The translations under genes were made by a program, and so were the position numbers. The notes below the pieces were generated by a model, which ran no database searches, had not been told where the DNA came from, and saw nothing but the letters and a program-made list of their open reading frames with translations. A stretch of 64,000 nucleotides of DNA, taken from positions 22,892,201 to 22,956,200 of the forward strand of contig OZ005603.1 of assembly GCA_963930655.1 (NCBI GenBank), written 5' to 3'. This DNA comes from Myrica gale (Eukaryota > Streptophyta > Magnoliopsida > Fagales > Myricaceae). This document shows positions 47,132 to 58,554 of this stretch, piece by piece (the first letter of the stretch is position 1; each line of letters starts with the position of its first letter).

Positions 47132-47458
47132 TTTTTTGGCGTGTTCGACGGCCATGGATGCTCCCATGTAAAGCTCATATCCATTGCTTTTCTCTCAGTC
47201 AACTGTTTGATTTAATTTCTTACAAATTTCCCTATTCCTTCAAGTTGCTGCCAGGTGTAGGGATTGGTTGCATGAGATTCTCAGGGAGCAGGTGGAAGGC
47301 GTAGGAGAAGCTATGGAATGGAAGGGTACGTTAGAGAGGAGCTTTGAGCTAATGGACGAGGAGGTAAGCGAGCGGAGTAGCCCTTTGAAGAGCACCTGGA
47401 GCTGCATGTGTGACCTTCAGACTTTGTAGAGCGGCGCCGTTGGATCTACTGCAGTATT
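47132..47458 (+). pseudogene. Captured protein phosphatase 2C fragment (clade A-like)
   Basis: Clade A PP2Cs are ABA co-receptors and negative regulators (family knowledge). Block 47132-47167 reads FFGVFDGHGCSH, the metal-binding DGHG motif, ending at GTAAAG. After an intron, block 47245 onward reads VAARCRDWLHEILREQVEG, then EWKGTLERSFELMDEEVSER, SSPLKSTWSCMCDLQT. After a frame change comes GAVGSTAV, the next PP2C motif. The order and spacing match the PP2CA/AHG3 type (..CRCELQTPQCDAVGSTAV). One base seems lost at the exon 1 border. The fragment ends at the CACTA right sub-terminal region. Confidence 0.82.
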
Positions 47459-47464
47459 CCGTAA

Positions 47465-47827
47465 TTAAGCCTAAAAAACACGTTGGGTCTATAGCGGCAG
47501 CGTTTTCTAAAACGCCATTAAAGACTTGTAGCAGCGTTTTAAAGAAATGTAGCTAAAAAATTCAAATTTTTTAAAAAATGTTGGGTCTATAGCTAGAAAA
47601 CGCCGCTAAAGACCTGCTTAAAACGCTGCTAAAAAAATTCAAAAAAATGCTTTGGGTCTTTAGCGGCGGTCACGACCGCGCTAAAGGTTAAGATTTTCAC
47701 CAGTGGTTGCGTAAACCACCGCTATAACCTATTGCGACGGACATATAACGACGGACACGACTGTCGCTAAAAAATCCTATAACATCATTTTTTGGCCTAT
47801 AGCAGAGGTCTTTGTTTTTTTGTAGTG
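47465..47827 (+). repeat. Right sub-terminal repeat region of the CACTA element
   Basis: Repeated GGGTCTATAGCGGC, AAAACGCCGCTAAAGACC, GGGTCTTTAGCGGCGGTC and related motifs, inverted relative to the left end, up to the terminal TTTTTTTGTAGTG. Confidence 0.8.
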
Positions 47828-48162
47828 AATATGTTGTGACATAAGATGTTACATAGATATTATTGAATGACATTGTAGAAAAGTCATGTTAGTGATTAAT
47901 GAATCAAAGGCGAAAAGTATGACTCTTCGGTTCCAAGTCCACTTGATATTTTGTTATAGACCAAGATACATATTGATGTAAGATAGGTCTACAATCGTTG
48001 TACCTCTATTTAATAGGATGATGGAATTCGTCATTGAGAAAGTGAGTTTAAGCAAACGAGTGAGTGAAATGTAAGAGTACATGTAATGAACGAAGTCAAA
48101 TATGAATACTTTCTGGAAGTGATCACTGCTGTTGAGAAGGTTTTCAACACAATTGGTTTATT

Positions 48163-48728
48163 GTATCTGAGGATGCCAGAAAACACCAAGTAATAGAACA
48201 ATCAACGAGCCCGAATCCAATGCCCAGATCTGTAAAAGAGAATTGAGGTGGCGTTGGAGGGGAACCTTCGATGCTTAAGTTAGATCTAAAAAAGTGTTGA
48301 GTATTAGAAGAGTAATTTAACTTTCGAAAATATGAAAGGGGTACTTGCCTATTTATATATGGGGGATTAGAGTCTTAAGAGGAGTCTAATGGTTTGAGCT
48401 TCAGGACTCCTTATCTCACCTGGAATCCTGAAGTCTCTAAGATCCTTATCTTACTTGGAGTCCTAGAATCTCTTGGATAGCTAGGCGGGAAGATTGAGGG
48501 ATTAATTCTTATTAGGAGTCTTCCAACCAAAGGGTTAAGTCTTGGAGTTCTACTGTGAGTGTTAGAGCTTCCAATCACAGGGACTCTTATCGAGTGTTCG
48601 ACTAGGAGTCTAAGCCCTTGAGGAGTCTTTGCTTGAGGCTAATCAATTAGGTCGTGCGGCCAGCGATAGATCAAGCTAAGGGTGATCAAGTCTGATTTGG
48701 GCCTTACATCTTGTGGCCCATCAGTATC
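48163..48728. mobile_element. Second solo LTR, nested in the first solo LTR
   Basis: 48168-48723 (556 bp) begins TGAGGATGCC and ends GGCCCATCA, with target copies GTATC at 48163-48167 and 48724-48728. The host LTR reads through cleanly when it is removed (..TTTATTGTATC|TTTGGACCTGAGAG..). LTR family not identified; no other copy in this window. Confidence 0.8.
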
Positions 48729-50192
48729 TTTGGACCTGAGAGATTTATATAGGTCTATTTATTATATACTTGGGATTTGACTGAATAATTTGGTGATCAT
48801 CTTTCTAGGTCAAAGATTCCAAATGACATTGGGTCTTGTACATAATAAATGAGTTTGTATAAATACTCAATAAGGAACCCACCAGTCTCCTGATGAGGCA
48901 GTATATTCAATATATATGTATAGGGTTGGACTAGAAGAGAATCCATTGGCCAATAGTATTTTGTGAAATTTTTTTTCAAAATTAATTAATATATATATAT
49001 ATTATATTATTTGTAAAAAATTTTTGGAAACAATTGATAGTCCAACGAGTTACAGATTGTGAATTGAGAATTATATGAGTTAGAGACTTAAACGGTTATA
49101 TGATTTCGGTCCTATTGACTCAAGTAGAATATAGTATGGTGGAAGGATAAGTATACGAATAATTGTTAGCATAAGAGATTTCACAAATCAATCTCAAATA
49201 CTCGGGGGTAAATTGTTATATGTTGATGGACATTATTACAATTAGTAGAAGCCCAAAGTTCGGAATAAAAAAATATAATGGAGTTAATGAAAAAGAGTTT
49301 TCCATGTGATCCTACGGCCGAGATGTGAGATCCTTAACGATCATACGTACCATCACAACTAGGGTTTTATATAAAAGGATGACTATGAGATAGTCTACCA
49401 CAAGCTTTTGGTTGGCCATCAGGACCTCAGAAAACCTTGTGACTGCTGTGAGCGTGGAAAGGAAGGAGGTAGAACATTTGGGCTGCTCAGTTGTGAAATC
49501 AAAAGACTCAAGAAGTGAGATCAACAAGAGCTGAACATTATTGAAGATTGAAGATTTAATCGCAGACAAGTTCAAGATCGTCTGTCAAGATCAAGTAAGT
49601 ATGATAATTTTCACAGGCAAACTTTCACTACAGAGTTCAGGATTGTTTCTCAGGACCTTTACCTTCATGACATATTTTTTAGTGCTTCAATTAAGTTGCC
49701 TGCTGATTACACTACTGGTGTCGTGGTTGCGTTTTATGTGAGTAATCCATTCAATTAAGCTGCCTGCGGATTACACTACTAGATGATTTTTTTTCTTTTG
49801 TTAACAATTTTTCTTTTGGTAATTGTTTTGAAAGTCTAGGCCATGAGTAGAACAAATTTTCTCTTTCTTGGTTTAGAACTCTTTCCAAGATTGTTCTAAC
49901 AGCTTAGGTATACAGAATTTGGATCAATCCGTCAAGTTGTCAACACTCTGGAGGTAATAGTTCAAAAGATTATTCCTTTTGGTGAAACCAAGACAGACGC
50001 TTGTTTTTCTTATTTGCAGTTGTCAAATGGTGATATGTTTTAGAAGAATCACGATGAAATCGATTTTAAGTTCTTCGGTAATATAAGAGGCAAGCATTGG
50101 AGGATTCAAACCAACGGTTATGGAAGCACCAACGTTGGCAGAGAAGAGAGATACAATATTTGGTTTGATCCTTTTGAAGAGTTCCATTAGTA

Positions 50193-50430
50193 CTAGGGGT
50201 GATTAACCGTAGAAATTATGTCAAAACCGGCACCGCTATAGCTAAGGCCAGTGTCTATATTAGGGCTGAAAAATCGGAATGCGGTCCGGACCGCATTCCG
50301 GTCCTAGTATATTAAAGTACCGGACTGGACCACTTATAAGTGGTCCGGTCCGGTTTTGTGAAATGCGGTCCGGTCTGGACTGGTTTCAATTTTTTTTTTT
50401 CGTTTTTTTTTCATATTTTCATCAACACAC
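50193..50430. mobile_element. Ends of one or two hAT-like elements
   Basis: TAGGGGTGATTAACCG (50190s) and TAGGGCTGAAAAATCGG (50263 on) look like hAT termini. The latter is followed by clustered CGGTCCGG motifs including a perfect palindrome AATGCGGTCCGGACCGCATT at 50278-50297. They interrupt the XTH pseudogene. Opposite ends were not located. Confidence 0.45.
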
Positions 50431-51245
50431 ATTTTTTTAAGATAAAAAAATATGAATTCATTTAAGTTTTAACACCTACTAGGCTACTATAATTTGCTCA
50501 TTAATTTAAAGATATTAATTCATTTAAAGACTTAAAGATGTGAATTTATTTAAAAATTTAAAAAATGTGAATTCATTTAACATCTACCATAGTTTGTTCA
50601 TTAATTTAAAAATGTGAATTCATTTAACATCTACCATATTTGCTCATTAATTTGAATTCAACATCTACCATAGTTTGCTCATTAATTTAAAGATGTAAAT
50701 TAATTTAAAGACTTAAAGATGTAAATTTATTTAAAAACTTAAAAATGTGAATTTATTTTAAAACTTAAAAATGTGAATTCATTTAACACCTACCAATCTA
50801 CCATGTAACCATAGTTTGCTCATTAATTTAAAGATGTGAATTCATTTAACACATAACATAGTTTGCTTATTAATTTAAAGATATGAATTCATTTAAAGAC
50901 TTAAAGATATGAATTCATTTAAAAACTTAAAGATGTGAATTCATTTAAAGACTTAAAGATGTAAATTTATTTTAAAACTTAAAAATGTGAATTCATTTAT
51001 TTCATTTAACATATAGTCATATACCATAGTTTGCTCATTAATTTAAAGATATGAATTCATTTTAAAACTTAAAGATGTAAATTTATTTTAAAACTTAAAA
51101 ATGTTAATTCATTTAACACCTACCAATCTACCATGTAACCATAGTTTGCTCATTAATTTAAAGATGTGAATTCATTTAAAGATTTAAATATGTGAATTCA
51201 TTTAAAAAATTAAAATGTGAATTTATTTATTACATAACATAGTTT
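50431..51245. repeat. AT-rich irregular tandem repeat
   Basis: About 0.8 kb built from two modules: AGATGTGAATTCATTTAAA-type and CACCTACCATAGTTTGCTCA-type followed by TTAATTTAA. Modules recur at least ten times with changing order and spacing. No coding potential. Confidence 0.75.
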
Positions 51246-51259
51246 GCTCATCAACAATA

Positions 51260-51480
51260 AGAAACGCTGCTAAAGCTTGACAAAGAGCTATAGCATGATT
51301 ATGGTCAAATTTTTTTGCCAACACCAAATTACTAGGATTTTCATCACCCTCAACTCTCTTCTCATATGCTAACGTTCTTTTCCTCTTGTTTTGGTTTGGG
51401 GGTAGCTAATGGGGGTTTTTCTTACATTTAGTAAGATGCAACATCAAATTTTTCGTCCCATTCCTATTTCCATTTGTAGC
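51260..51480 (-). pseudogene. hAT transposase fragment (BED zinc finger end and following helix)
   Basis: The minus strand reads YATNGNRNGTKNLMLHLTKC KKNPH then a stop. In a shifted frame it continues FDHNHAIALCQALAAFLIVD. These match the C-terminal half of a BED finger (..RNGTSNL..HL..C) and the LAxxIIVDE segment of RICESLEEPER-like hAT transposases. Cut at the right by the LTR of the next element. Confidence 0.6.
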
Positions 51481-51485
51481 ATAAT

Positions 51486-53093
51486 TGTGAGGCTAAATGA
51501 CAACCCAAGAGGAGGGGTGAATTGGGTTTACAAAAACTTTACCCCTTTCTGAAAAAAACACAGATCTAAGGGATATTTTTTTTTTAACAATTAAAACTGA
51601 AAGTCTGAATGTGTTTAAGGCTAAGCAACTATAAGCAATGAATGATAAAGCTTAAAGCACAAACATTATGGATATGAAACAAACAATAAGAGAGATAACA
51701 CCATATCTTTAGGTGGTTCGGCCAACACTTGCCTACGTCCACCCCCAAGGCAATTGACTTCCTTGGGCTTCCTTCCCTATTGTCCAATAGCAAATACACC
51801 TTAGCTTCCCGGGTGCTAAGGAACCTTTACAAAGCGTTTTGCGAGCTCACGCTTCAACTCTCACAAATCCTCACAACCTAGAGGATTTCTTCTACTCTCA
51901 CAAGTAGGACAAAATATTTTCCCAACACTCAAAGGTTTTACAAACGATGGCTACAAGGAAGGCTATCTAAGCCGAAAGAGCAAATGAAGCACAAAATGTG
52001 GAATGACTCTCTAAGCCAAATTATCAAATGGAAAGCTCAATAGAGTGCAAGAAGATTAGATTCTAAAAGGAAATCTAGAGTTTGGAAGATATGAGCACAA
52101 GCCTTTTTGGTAGATGTGATTTTCCCTCTTCTTCAATGTACTTTCTCTCTCTAGAAGCTAGGGCAAGGAGTGATTGCAAGTGGGTTGTCCCTTCTTCAAG
52201 AAATACTCTCTCTTTGGAGGCTAGGTCGTCAATGATGAGCAATGGAGGAAGATTGAACAATGGAGCTTTGTTCTTGAATGATTCAGCAAGTGAAATCTTT
52301 GGATTTTGGACTTTCTCTCTCTAGATATTTCGTTGATGGTCGAGCTCTTCCTTCTCTCTCTCCATCTTCTTCTTTTTATAGCTTCTAGGTCTTCAACGGT
52401 CATAAAGGGTCTTCTTGTAATGTTAGAGTGTCGTTGGAGGTCATTTGAGTCAATTTGGAGACTTTTTGAACGATCTGGCGTCGTTCCAGGAAATCTGAAA
52501 TTTCGCACAATGTGTCGACACATTGATTGTATGTGCTGACACATTGAACTTGGTCTTGAAATGTAAAGTCTCGGGTGTTAGTTCAATGTGTTGACACCAT
52601 GGTCCAATGTGTCGACACCATCAACACTTAGTCAAAAAAATTGTTTTGAAGGCCAGAAAATGCAAACTCTCGGGTGTTAGTGCAATTTGTCGACACCATG
52701 CTCTAATGTGTCGACACTTCCAACACTTAGCCAAAAAATCACTTTGAATTCTAGAAAATGCACTCTCTCGGGTAGTAGTGCAATGTGTCGACACCATTCA
52801 ACAATGTGTCGACACTTATAAGTGCTGAAGAGTTTTTCAGCAACTTCAAAGTGTTCAATTCATTCCAAAACTTCTTTAAACACATACAATATGAAAAATT
52901 GATCTTATCAACTTATGTAATGGTGTTCAAGTGCACTTAGAAATATTTTAGAGAGATAATTTCAATCATTTTGAAATATAACTTGGAAATTGTGGATTGA
53001 CAATGTAAAATCTAAAAGTCTTCAAAGCACTTAGAATTTTTGTTATCATCAAAATCAATTATGGATTGTTTGCAAAACAACCTTGGGCTAACA
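51486..53093 (-). repeat. Left LTR (3' LTR in element orientation)
   Basis: Plus-strand borders are TGTGAGGCTAAATGACAACC and ..CCTTGGGCTAACA. It contains a leader-like segment, a short open frame also present in the other LTR, and a GTCGAC minisatellite at about 52500-52820. Confidence 0.85.
52500..52820. repeat. GTCGAC minisatellite, left LTR
   Basis: Repeats of CAATGTGTCGACACCAT with the palindromic core GTGTCGACAC. They are arranged as pairs within a higher-order unit of about 125 bp that also contains TCTCGGGTGTTAGT and CACTTAGCCAAAAAATC. A diverged version TGTTGACACAT recurs in the internal region at about 55335-55530. Confidence 0.8.
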
Positions 53094-55849
53094 ATCTCCC
53101 CCTTTTTGATGATGACAAAACCATTTTAAAAACGACAATTTGCTAACAAATAGAAAAGCTCCCCCTGAGAAAAAGCAGAAGTTTTTCATGATATTTTTAG
53201 CAAAAAGGACTTTACGATTTTACAAAAATTTTGCAATAGTTTCCTTTGTAAAAGGAGGTTTCCCAAAAATTAAAAAACATGAAAGAACACTTCTAAAACT
53301 TCCTCCAAACTTCTCAAACTTCCAATAGACCAACAGAACACAAGACTTCAAATATTTGAGAATTGATACCAATAGAAAGTTAGAAATACTACCTGGAAGG
53401 CAAGTCTCAATTTTCCTCAATAAAGTGCAAAAAGATAAGCACTTCTCAAATCCTTATAGATACAAATGAGATAATCAACAAATATGAGTAACCAAATAAT
53501 TCATTTGAAGATAAATAAATCTTAGAGATATGCATATATAAGGCAATTCAAGTGATCAACCATCATAAGAGTCGGGAAGTCAACATAATATTTATAAACT
53601 TCTCCCCACTTCTCCCCATAATTCTTCTAATTTCTCCCCCTTTGGCATCATCAAAAATAGGATAAGGGGAGGACAAGAGCAGTTGGCTATATAGGTGGAG
53701 TCTATGTAATAGAGGTAAAAGGTTTGGATTTTTTGATAGGAGAAGGATACTCAATCTCAAATTTCTTCAGCCAGCCCATCCAAGTCGTGGAGAACAATAA
53801 GTCCATTTCAGTACATGAGGTCGAAGATTTCTATCAACTTCCATATGCACCTCATCCTTTACAAACATCCTTTAAGATTTCAAAAATGCTTCAAGCTCAG
53901 TAGAGGTGGAAGCGAACTCAACAACAGTAAGCTGAATCACATTTCTAGTCACATGGAGGCTGTTTTTGACTTGATGCATAAGACCCCTCATATCCTTCTC
54001 AATATCCCCTCATTTCCTTATCAAGAGTCCCATAACACTTTGTATAAACACCGCTCAGCTTCGTAATATCTTCCAATCTCATCTTCAAACTAGTGGCCAT
54101 GTCCTTCATATTCTTACCCAATCTTTTTTGGTTCCTTCTCGATATCAGCAATAGAATCCTCAAATTGACTTAGGTGAGGCTCACAAGAACTAGCAGCAAA
54201 AAATACGGAAGTTGATCCAGTGTGCAGTGAGGGAAAGGAAATAGGTGTTTGCTTACCCAAAGAAGTTCTATTTCCCTTGGGAGTTCTTTCAGTTTCAGTC
54301 TTTTCCTCAAAACTAAATCCCCTTGCTTAGGTGTCATCACACTTTCTCCACCCATATTCCATCATCATTTTGAACAAACCCCATTACCTGAAGGGTTTTC
54401 TTTGGATTTTTCTCTTACTTCACCAGTCATATCAATCTTCATGGATATGAAATATATGCATGAAAAACATCCCATAAATATCTCCAAGAAAGTGATGTAT
54501 TCAAATTTTCCAATTCTTGGTAATATGATATTACAAACCATATGATGCAATAATCATCTTATGAACAATCAATCCACTGATAGTAGGTTTAATAACCTCA
54601 TTAAGGGTTGGATTATCCAATACAACCCTAAGAATATCAAGTGGTTCTACCTCTGATAACCTCATCCAACCGTATGTATTAAAAAACTTCTTTCAACTAT
54701 TTGGAGCAGATATCAATGAATTTAGAGAAGCATGAGACATATCAAGTTGTTTTCCATTCAAATAGCTAGAGGCATCCTCAGACTTATAATAATTGAAGAT
54801 TGGCATAAACCAACTTGACTAATACACATAACAGTCCAGCTTCAATTTCATAAGAACACTCCATCCTTGAAACTCAAACATCTCTTTAAAATCAAAATCA
54901 TTCTCACTTAGCCATTTAAAAACAGCCCAACAACTAGCAATGACCTTTCAGTTTCTATAAACTTGAAGACAACGAAGTTTACACAGCCTGCCCTGAAAAT
55001 GTTGACATCTGTATAAGGAGCAGGTTACTCAGTGCTTTTTCCTTTCTTCTATGCCCTAGAACTGACAGATGATGGTGTTTGATGAGAGGGACACTTGGAG
55101 CGGCCGAAAGACATCTCTGTAGTGGCTGAATAAGGAAGTTGAAGGCTATTGGCGATGAAGATTTTTCTAGGAGGGCAGCAGGTAAATGGAATTTGTGAGG
55201 GAGAGTGGGTGATGCTTGCCGTTTGGGAGAGAAAAGAGGGTATGTGAGATGAAGAAGTAAAATGTTGACCCCTTTGTCCTAAAGAGTATAAATATAACAT
55301 GAATGCCCCTTATTTTAAAAACAATGTACTCGTTATAAATGTTGACACATTGACTCAATGTGTTGACACATTTCACATGTTCCCGAATATATTTTAAAGA
55401 GGCTCTTGGGCATGAAGCTTATGTGTTGACACATTCATATATGGTGTTGATACATACTTCCTTAGTGAAAACATCCATGAAAACTAGAAGTGTTGACACT
55501 TGTTTTACCAAGTGTTGACACATGCCATGTATAAAAAATGCATGATTTTAGAGCGAAATGCATAGAGAACAATTTAAACAAAGATCAAAACAATTCTAAT
55601 GCAATCAACAACACAATCAACATGACAAATCAAGCACAAATCACCAAATTAATCCAAAATAAATCTCATTCTAATAAGATATCTGAAAATTATTTTGACC
55701 ATGAGTAAATGAGATTCCATAGGACAAGATTGGAAATTAGCACACATGCATATACACAACATTGTATTAGGTATACTCACAGTGAGGTAAATATCCAATC
55801 ATACCTCGATACCTTGTGTGTTCAACGTCTTTACCTTTTTCATAATTTT

Positions 55850-58520
55850 TCTTTTTCATGCTTGAGATGCTTGCTTCAAGCCATATAGTGCTTTTGTGAA
55901 CTTGAATACATGGTGTGGTAGCTTTTCATCTACAAGTCTAGGAGCTTGTTCTACACACACTTTCTCATAAAGGTAATCATTAAGAGATACACATTTCACA
56001 ATACTTCAAATATGCAAAGTCAAGCAACATGCTAAAAGATTCTAATTTAGCAACAAGAGCAAATGTATCATCAAAATCAATTTTCTCATTTTGATTGTAA
56101 CCTTGGGCTACCAACTTTACCTTGTTCCTTACCACTTCCATAGATACATCCATTTTGTTTTGAAAACCTCATTGAGTACCAATAAATGGATCTTGGAGTC
56201 TAGGTCTAGATGTCATACCATATTTTTCTAAAACTTGTTTTACTTCAACATCCATGACATGAATCCAACTTTTATCAACTTTCGCCTCAGAAATATTCTT
56301 TAGCTCAATTTGAGAAATTAAGGCAAAATTACTAGCTTGATTATAAAGAGAGTGAGTACTTACACCTTTCTCTACATTACCAATGACTTGATCAATATGA
56401 TGATTTCTGATTAACTTTCAGGTCTTTGGTAGATAATTTTTGCTTTGAGGTGTTTCTTTTTCCGGATCTTGTACATCTTGCTCTTGTGAATGAGAAACTT
56501 TCTTTTCTTCCATCGAAGCTGGTTTCTCAACATATTTTTCAAGATCTACAAATTCATTGTCATCTCTTCTCATAGAAATGTTAGATTCATCAAATATCAT
56601 ATGAAAAGATTGTTCAACATCTAGGGTATGTTTATTGAAAACATGATATAATTTACTAGAAGTTGAATAGCCAAGAAGGATACCTTTCATCTGCTTTTGC
56701 CTCGAACTTACCCAAATTATCCAATGCTATCAACACGAGTATCTTTCCTTTGTTATTATTACCAAAAGTAACCGAACCATTTCCCTCGAGATAAAGAGAG
56801 TTAAACCAACTCGTGTCTCCGGTCATGTGCTTGGAGCATTCACGTTGGACTTCAAGCACATCTGTAAAATCAATCAACTCTTGGTTTTTGGTACCCAAAT
56901 CTTTTTGGGTCCTTTGGTGTTAGATACAAATCTCATTACCTTATCTTTTTGAATCCATACAAATTTGTTCCCATGAGTGGATCCTTTTCTAGTTGGACAT
57001 GTGTGTGGGATGTGTCCATGCTTTCCACAAAAATTACACATAAAGAAAAGTGTTGATGACTTAATAATTATATCAGAATATAACTTTTGATATCCACTTG
57101 ACTCATAGCCAATTCCGCTTTTGTTGAAACAACATTTTTGTGAACCAAAGAGAATATCAAGGTTCTTCTTTCCTTGAGTAAATCTTGCAAGATCGTTTAT
57201 AAGAGAGTCGACTTTCACTTTCAAGGTGTCATTTTCAACAATCAAAACACTTGACTCACCTTGCAAAAGTTTTTCTTTTTCTTTTGTTGTCTTTGCAAGA
57301 TCATCTCTAAGAGATATGACTTGACTTTTCAAAGTATCATTCTCTTGTGCAATACTTTCAAAATTCTTTTTAATACAACAATACTTTGAAAATATTCTTT
57401 TCAACTCAACATGTTGTTCATCAAAAGCATCTTGTAATTCCTCAAAAGTAAAAGGGTCAAATGAAGAGCTTTGTACCTCATCTTCGTTATCATTTGCCAT
57501 GAATCAAAGGTTTGCAACTTCTTCATCGCTCTCACTGCTACTTTCATTGGATTCTCCCCATGCAGCCAAGAATGCTTTCTTTTTGTCTTTGAAATCCTTT
57601 GACTTCTTGTGTGTCTCAATATTGGGGTATTCCGACTTTGTGTGACCCGACTTCTTGCATCCGAAGCAGATGATTTCATTCTCTTTGCTACTATCACCTT
57701 TGTAATTTGATTTTCTTGAAAATCGTTTATCTCCTTGTTTCTTGTGGAAGAATTTCTTAAATCTTTTAGTAAATAAAGCCATTTCCTCATCAGCCTCAGA
57801 GGATTCATCCTTACTAGAGTATTTGGCCTTTAGGGCTACACCCCTTTTTCCTTTGCCTTCATCTTCGTCTCTCTTATCTTGATTCATCTCATGGGTGATG
57901 AGAGATCCCATGAGCTCGTCCAGGGAGAGCTTCGTCAAGTCCTTAGCTTCTTGAATTGCAGTGACCTTGGGTTCCCAAGCTTTAGGAAGACACCTGAGAA
58001 TCTTTCTTACCATTTCATCGTTAGTGTACTCTTTTCCAAGAGATTTAAGCCCATTTATGATATCAGTAAAACGAGTAAACATAAAGATATAGATTCATCA
58101 GATCTCATCTTAAAAAGCTCATAGCTATGAACAAGCATATTAATCTTATTTTCTTTAACTTGATTCGTACCTTCATGAGTTACTTGAAGTTTGTCCCAAA
58201 TTTGTTTCGCGGTATCACAACCGGAAACACGATTAAATTCATTTGAATCAAGTGCACAATATAACACATTCATAGCTTTAGCATTTAAAGACATAAGTCT
58301 AAGATCAACATTATTTCATTCATTTTCATCTTTCAACTCTCCATCCTTATCTCTAGGAAATATAGGACCATTTGAGATAACTCTCCATAGTTCATAGTCC
58401 ACGGCTTGGATGTAAATCCTCATCCTAGCCTTCCAATAATTGTAACAAGTTCCATTGAATAAGGGAGGTCTATTTGTAGATTGACCTTCGACTAAGGAGG
58501 TGTTAACAAGGGTTGTCATA
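55850..58520 (-). mobile_element. Remains of the gag-pol region of the SIRE-like copia element
   Basis: In element order: a DUF4219/UBN2-type gag start (RPPLFNGTCYNYWKARMRIY) near 58460, UBN2 gag (GTNQVKENKINMLVHSYELF) near 58150, and a zinc knuckle CFGCKKSGHTKSEYP near 57650. Then a coiled-coil stretch near 57250-57400, a second knuckle CNFCGKHGHIPHTCP near 57010, a protease-proximal segment (HMTGDTSWFNSLYLEGNGSV) near 56800, and an integrase C-terminal-like segment (GYSTSSKLYHVFNKHTLDVE) near 56640. A reverse-transcriptase trace lies near 56200. A fossil with many breaks. Confidence 0.8.
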
Positions 58521-58542
58521 GATAGAGATATTAAACCTCAGC

Positions 58543-58554
58543 TCCGATACCAAT
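58543..58554 (-). other. Primer binding site of the SIRE-like element
   Basis: The minus strand reads TGGTATCGGAGC two bases inside the right LTR border, the usual copia initiator-tRNA match. Confidence 0.8.

Larger units (their letters stand above)
41524..47830 (+). mobile_element. CACTA (En/Spm) transposon carrying fragments of at least three host genes
   Basis: The element is 41527-47827 (6.3 kb), with left end TACTACAAAAAA, right end TTTTTTTGTAGTG, and 3-bp target copies AAT at 41524-41526 and 47828-47830. A 3-bp duplication and CACTACAA-type termini define the superfamily; the first base of the left end has changed. Sub-terminal regions are packed with AGCGGCG/CGCCGCT motifs in both orientations. 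No TNP2/TNPA-like transposase is recognisable. Interior plus-strand segments match a CTLH/CRA protein, an Argonaute PAZ region and a PP2C, all with intron-exon structure. That is the structure of a Pack-CACTA element. It is nested in a solo LTR inside an XTH intron. Confidence 0.85.
41445..49627 (+). mobile_element. Solo LTR (same family as 18174-21704), itself invaded twice
   Basis: Starts TGAAAGAATAATG and ends ..CAGGCAAACTTTCA, like the two LTRs at 18174 and 20401. Flanks CTACG (41440-41444) and CTACA (49628-49632) match at 4 of 5 bases. Real LTR sequence is 41445-41526, 47828-48167 and 48724-49627. The rest is a CACTA element and another solo LTR. It lies in intron 1 of the XTH pseudogene. 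Confidence 0.75.
41254..50192 (+). pseudogene. XTH (xyloglucan endotransglucosylase/hydrolase, group III-like) pseudogene with giant intron 1
   Basis: XTHs cut and rejoin cell-wall xyloglucan. The exon 1 remnant ends 41357 (..DDNLDVLKDGKSVHLSLDKR IGGSG), with a frame change just before SDDN. Exon 2 is 49641-49737 (IVSQDLYLHDIFFSASIKLP ADYTTGVVVAFY). Exon 3 starts 50020: LSNGDMF, stop, KNHDEIDFKFFGNIRGKHWR IQTNGYGSTNVGREER YNIWFDPFEEFH. The catalytic motif is normally HDEIDFEFLG; here the acid/base Glu is Lys and Leu is Phe. The codon for the usual Gln after EEFH is TAG, and similarity stops there where hAT-like debris begins. Intron 1 (41358-49640) was about 100 bp before a solo LTR inserted. 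Intron 2 contains a partial tandem copy of exon 2 sequence (near 49752-49782). Not functional. Confidence 0.85.

Noticed and set aside
52082-52324. Open frame that recurs identically at 59149-59391
   Set aside because: It recurs because it lies in both LTRs of one element. No family similarity and no start context support a gene.
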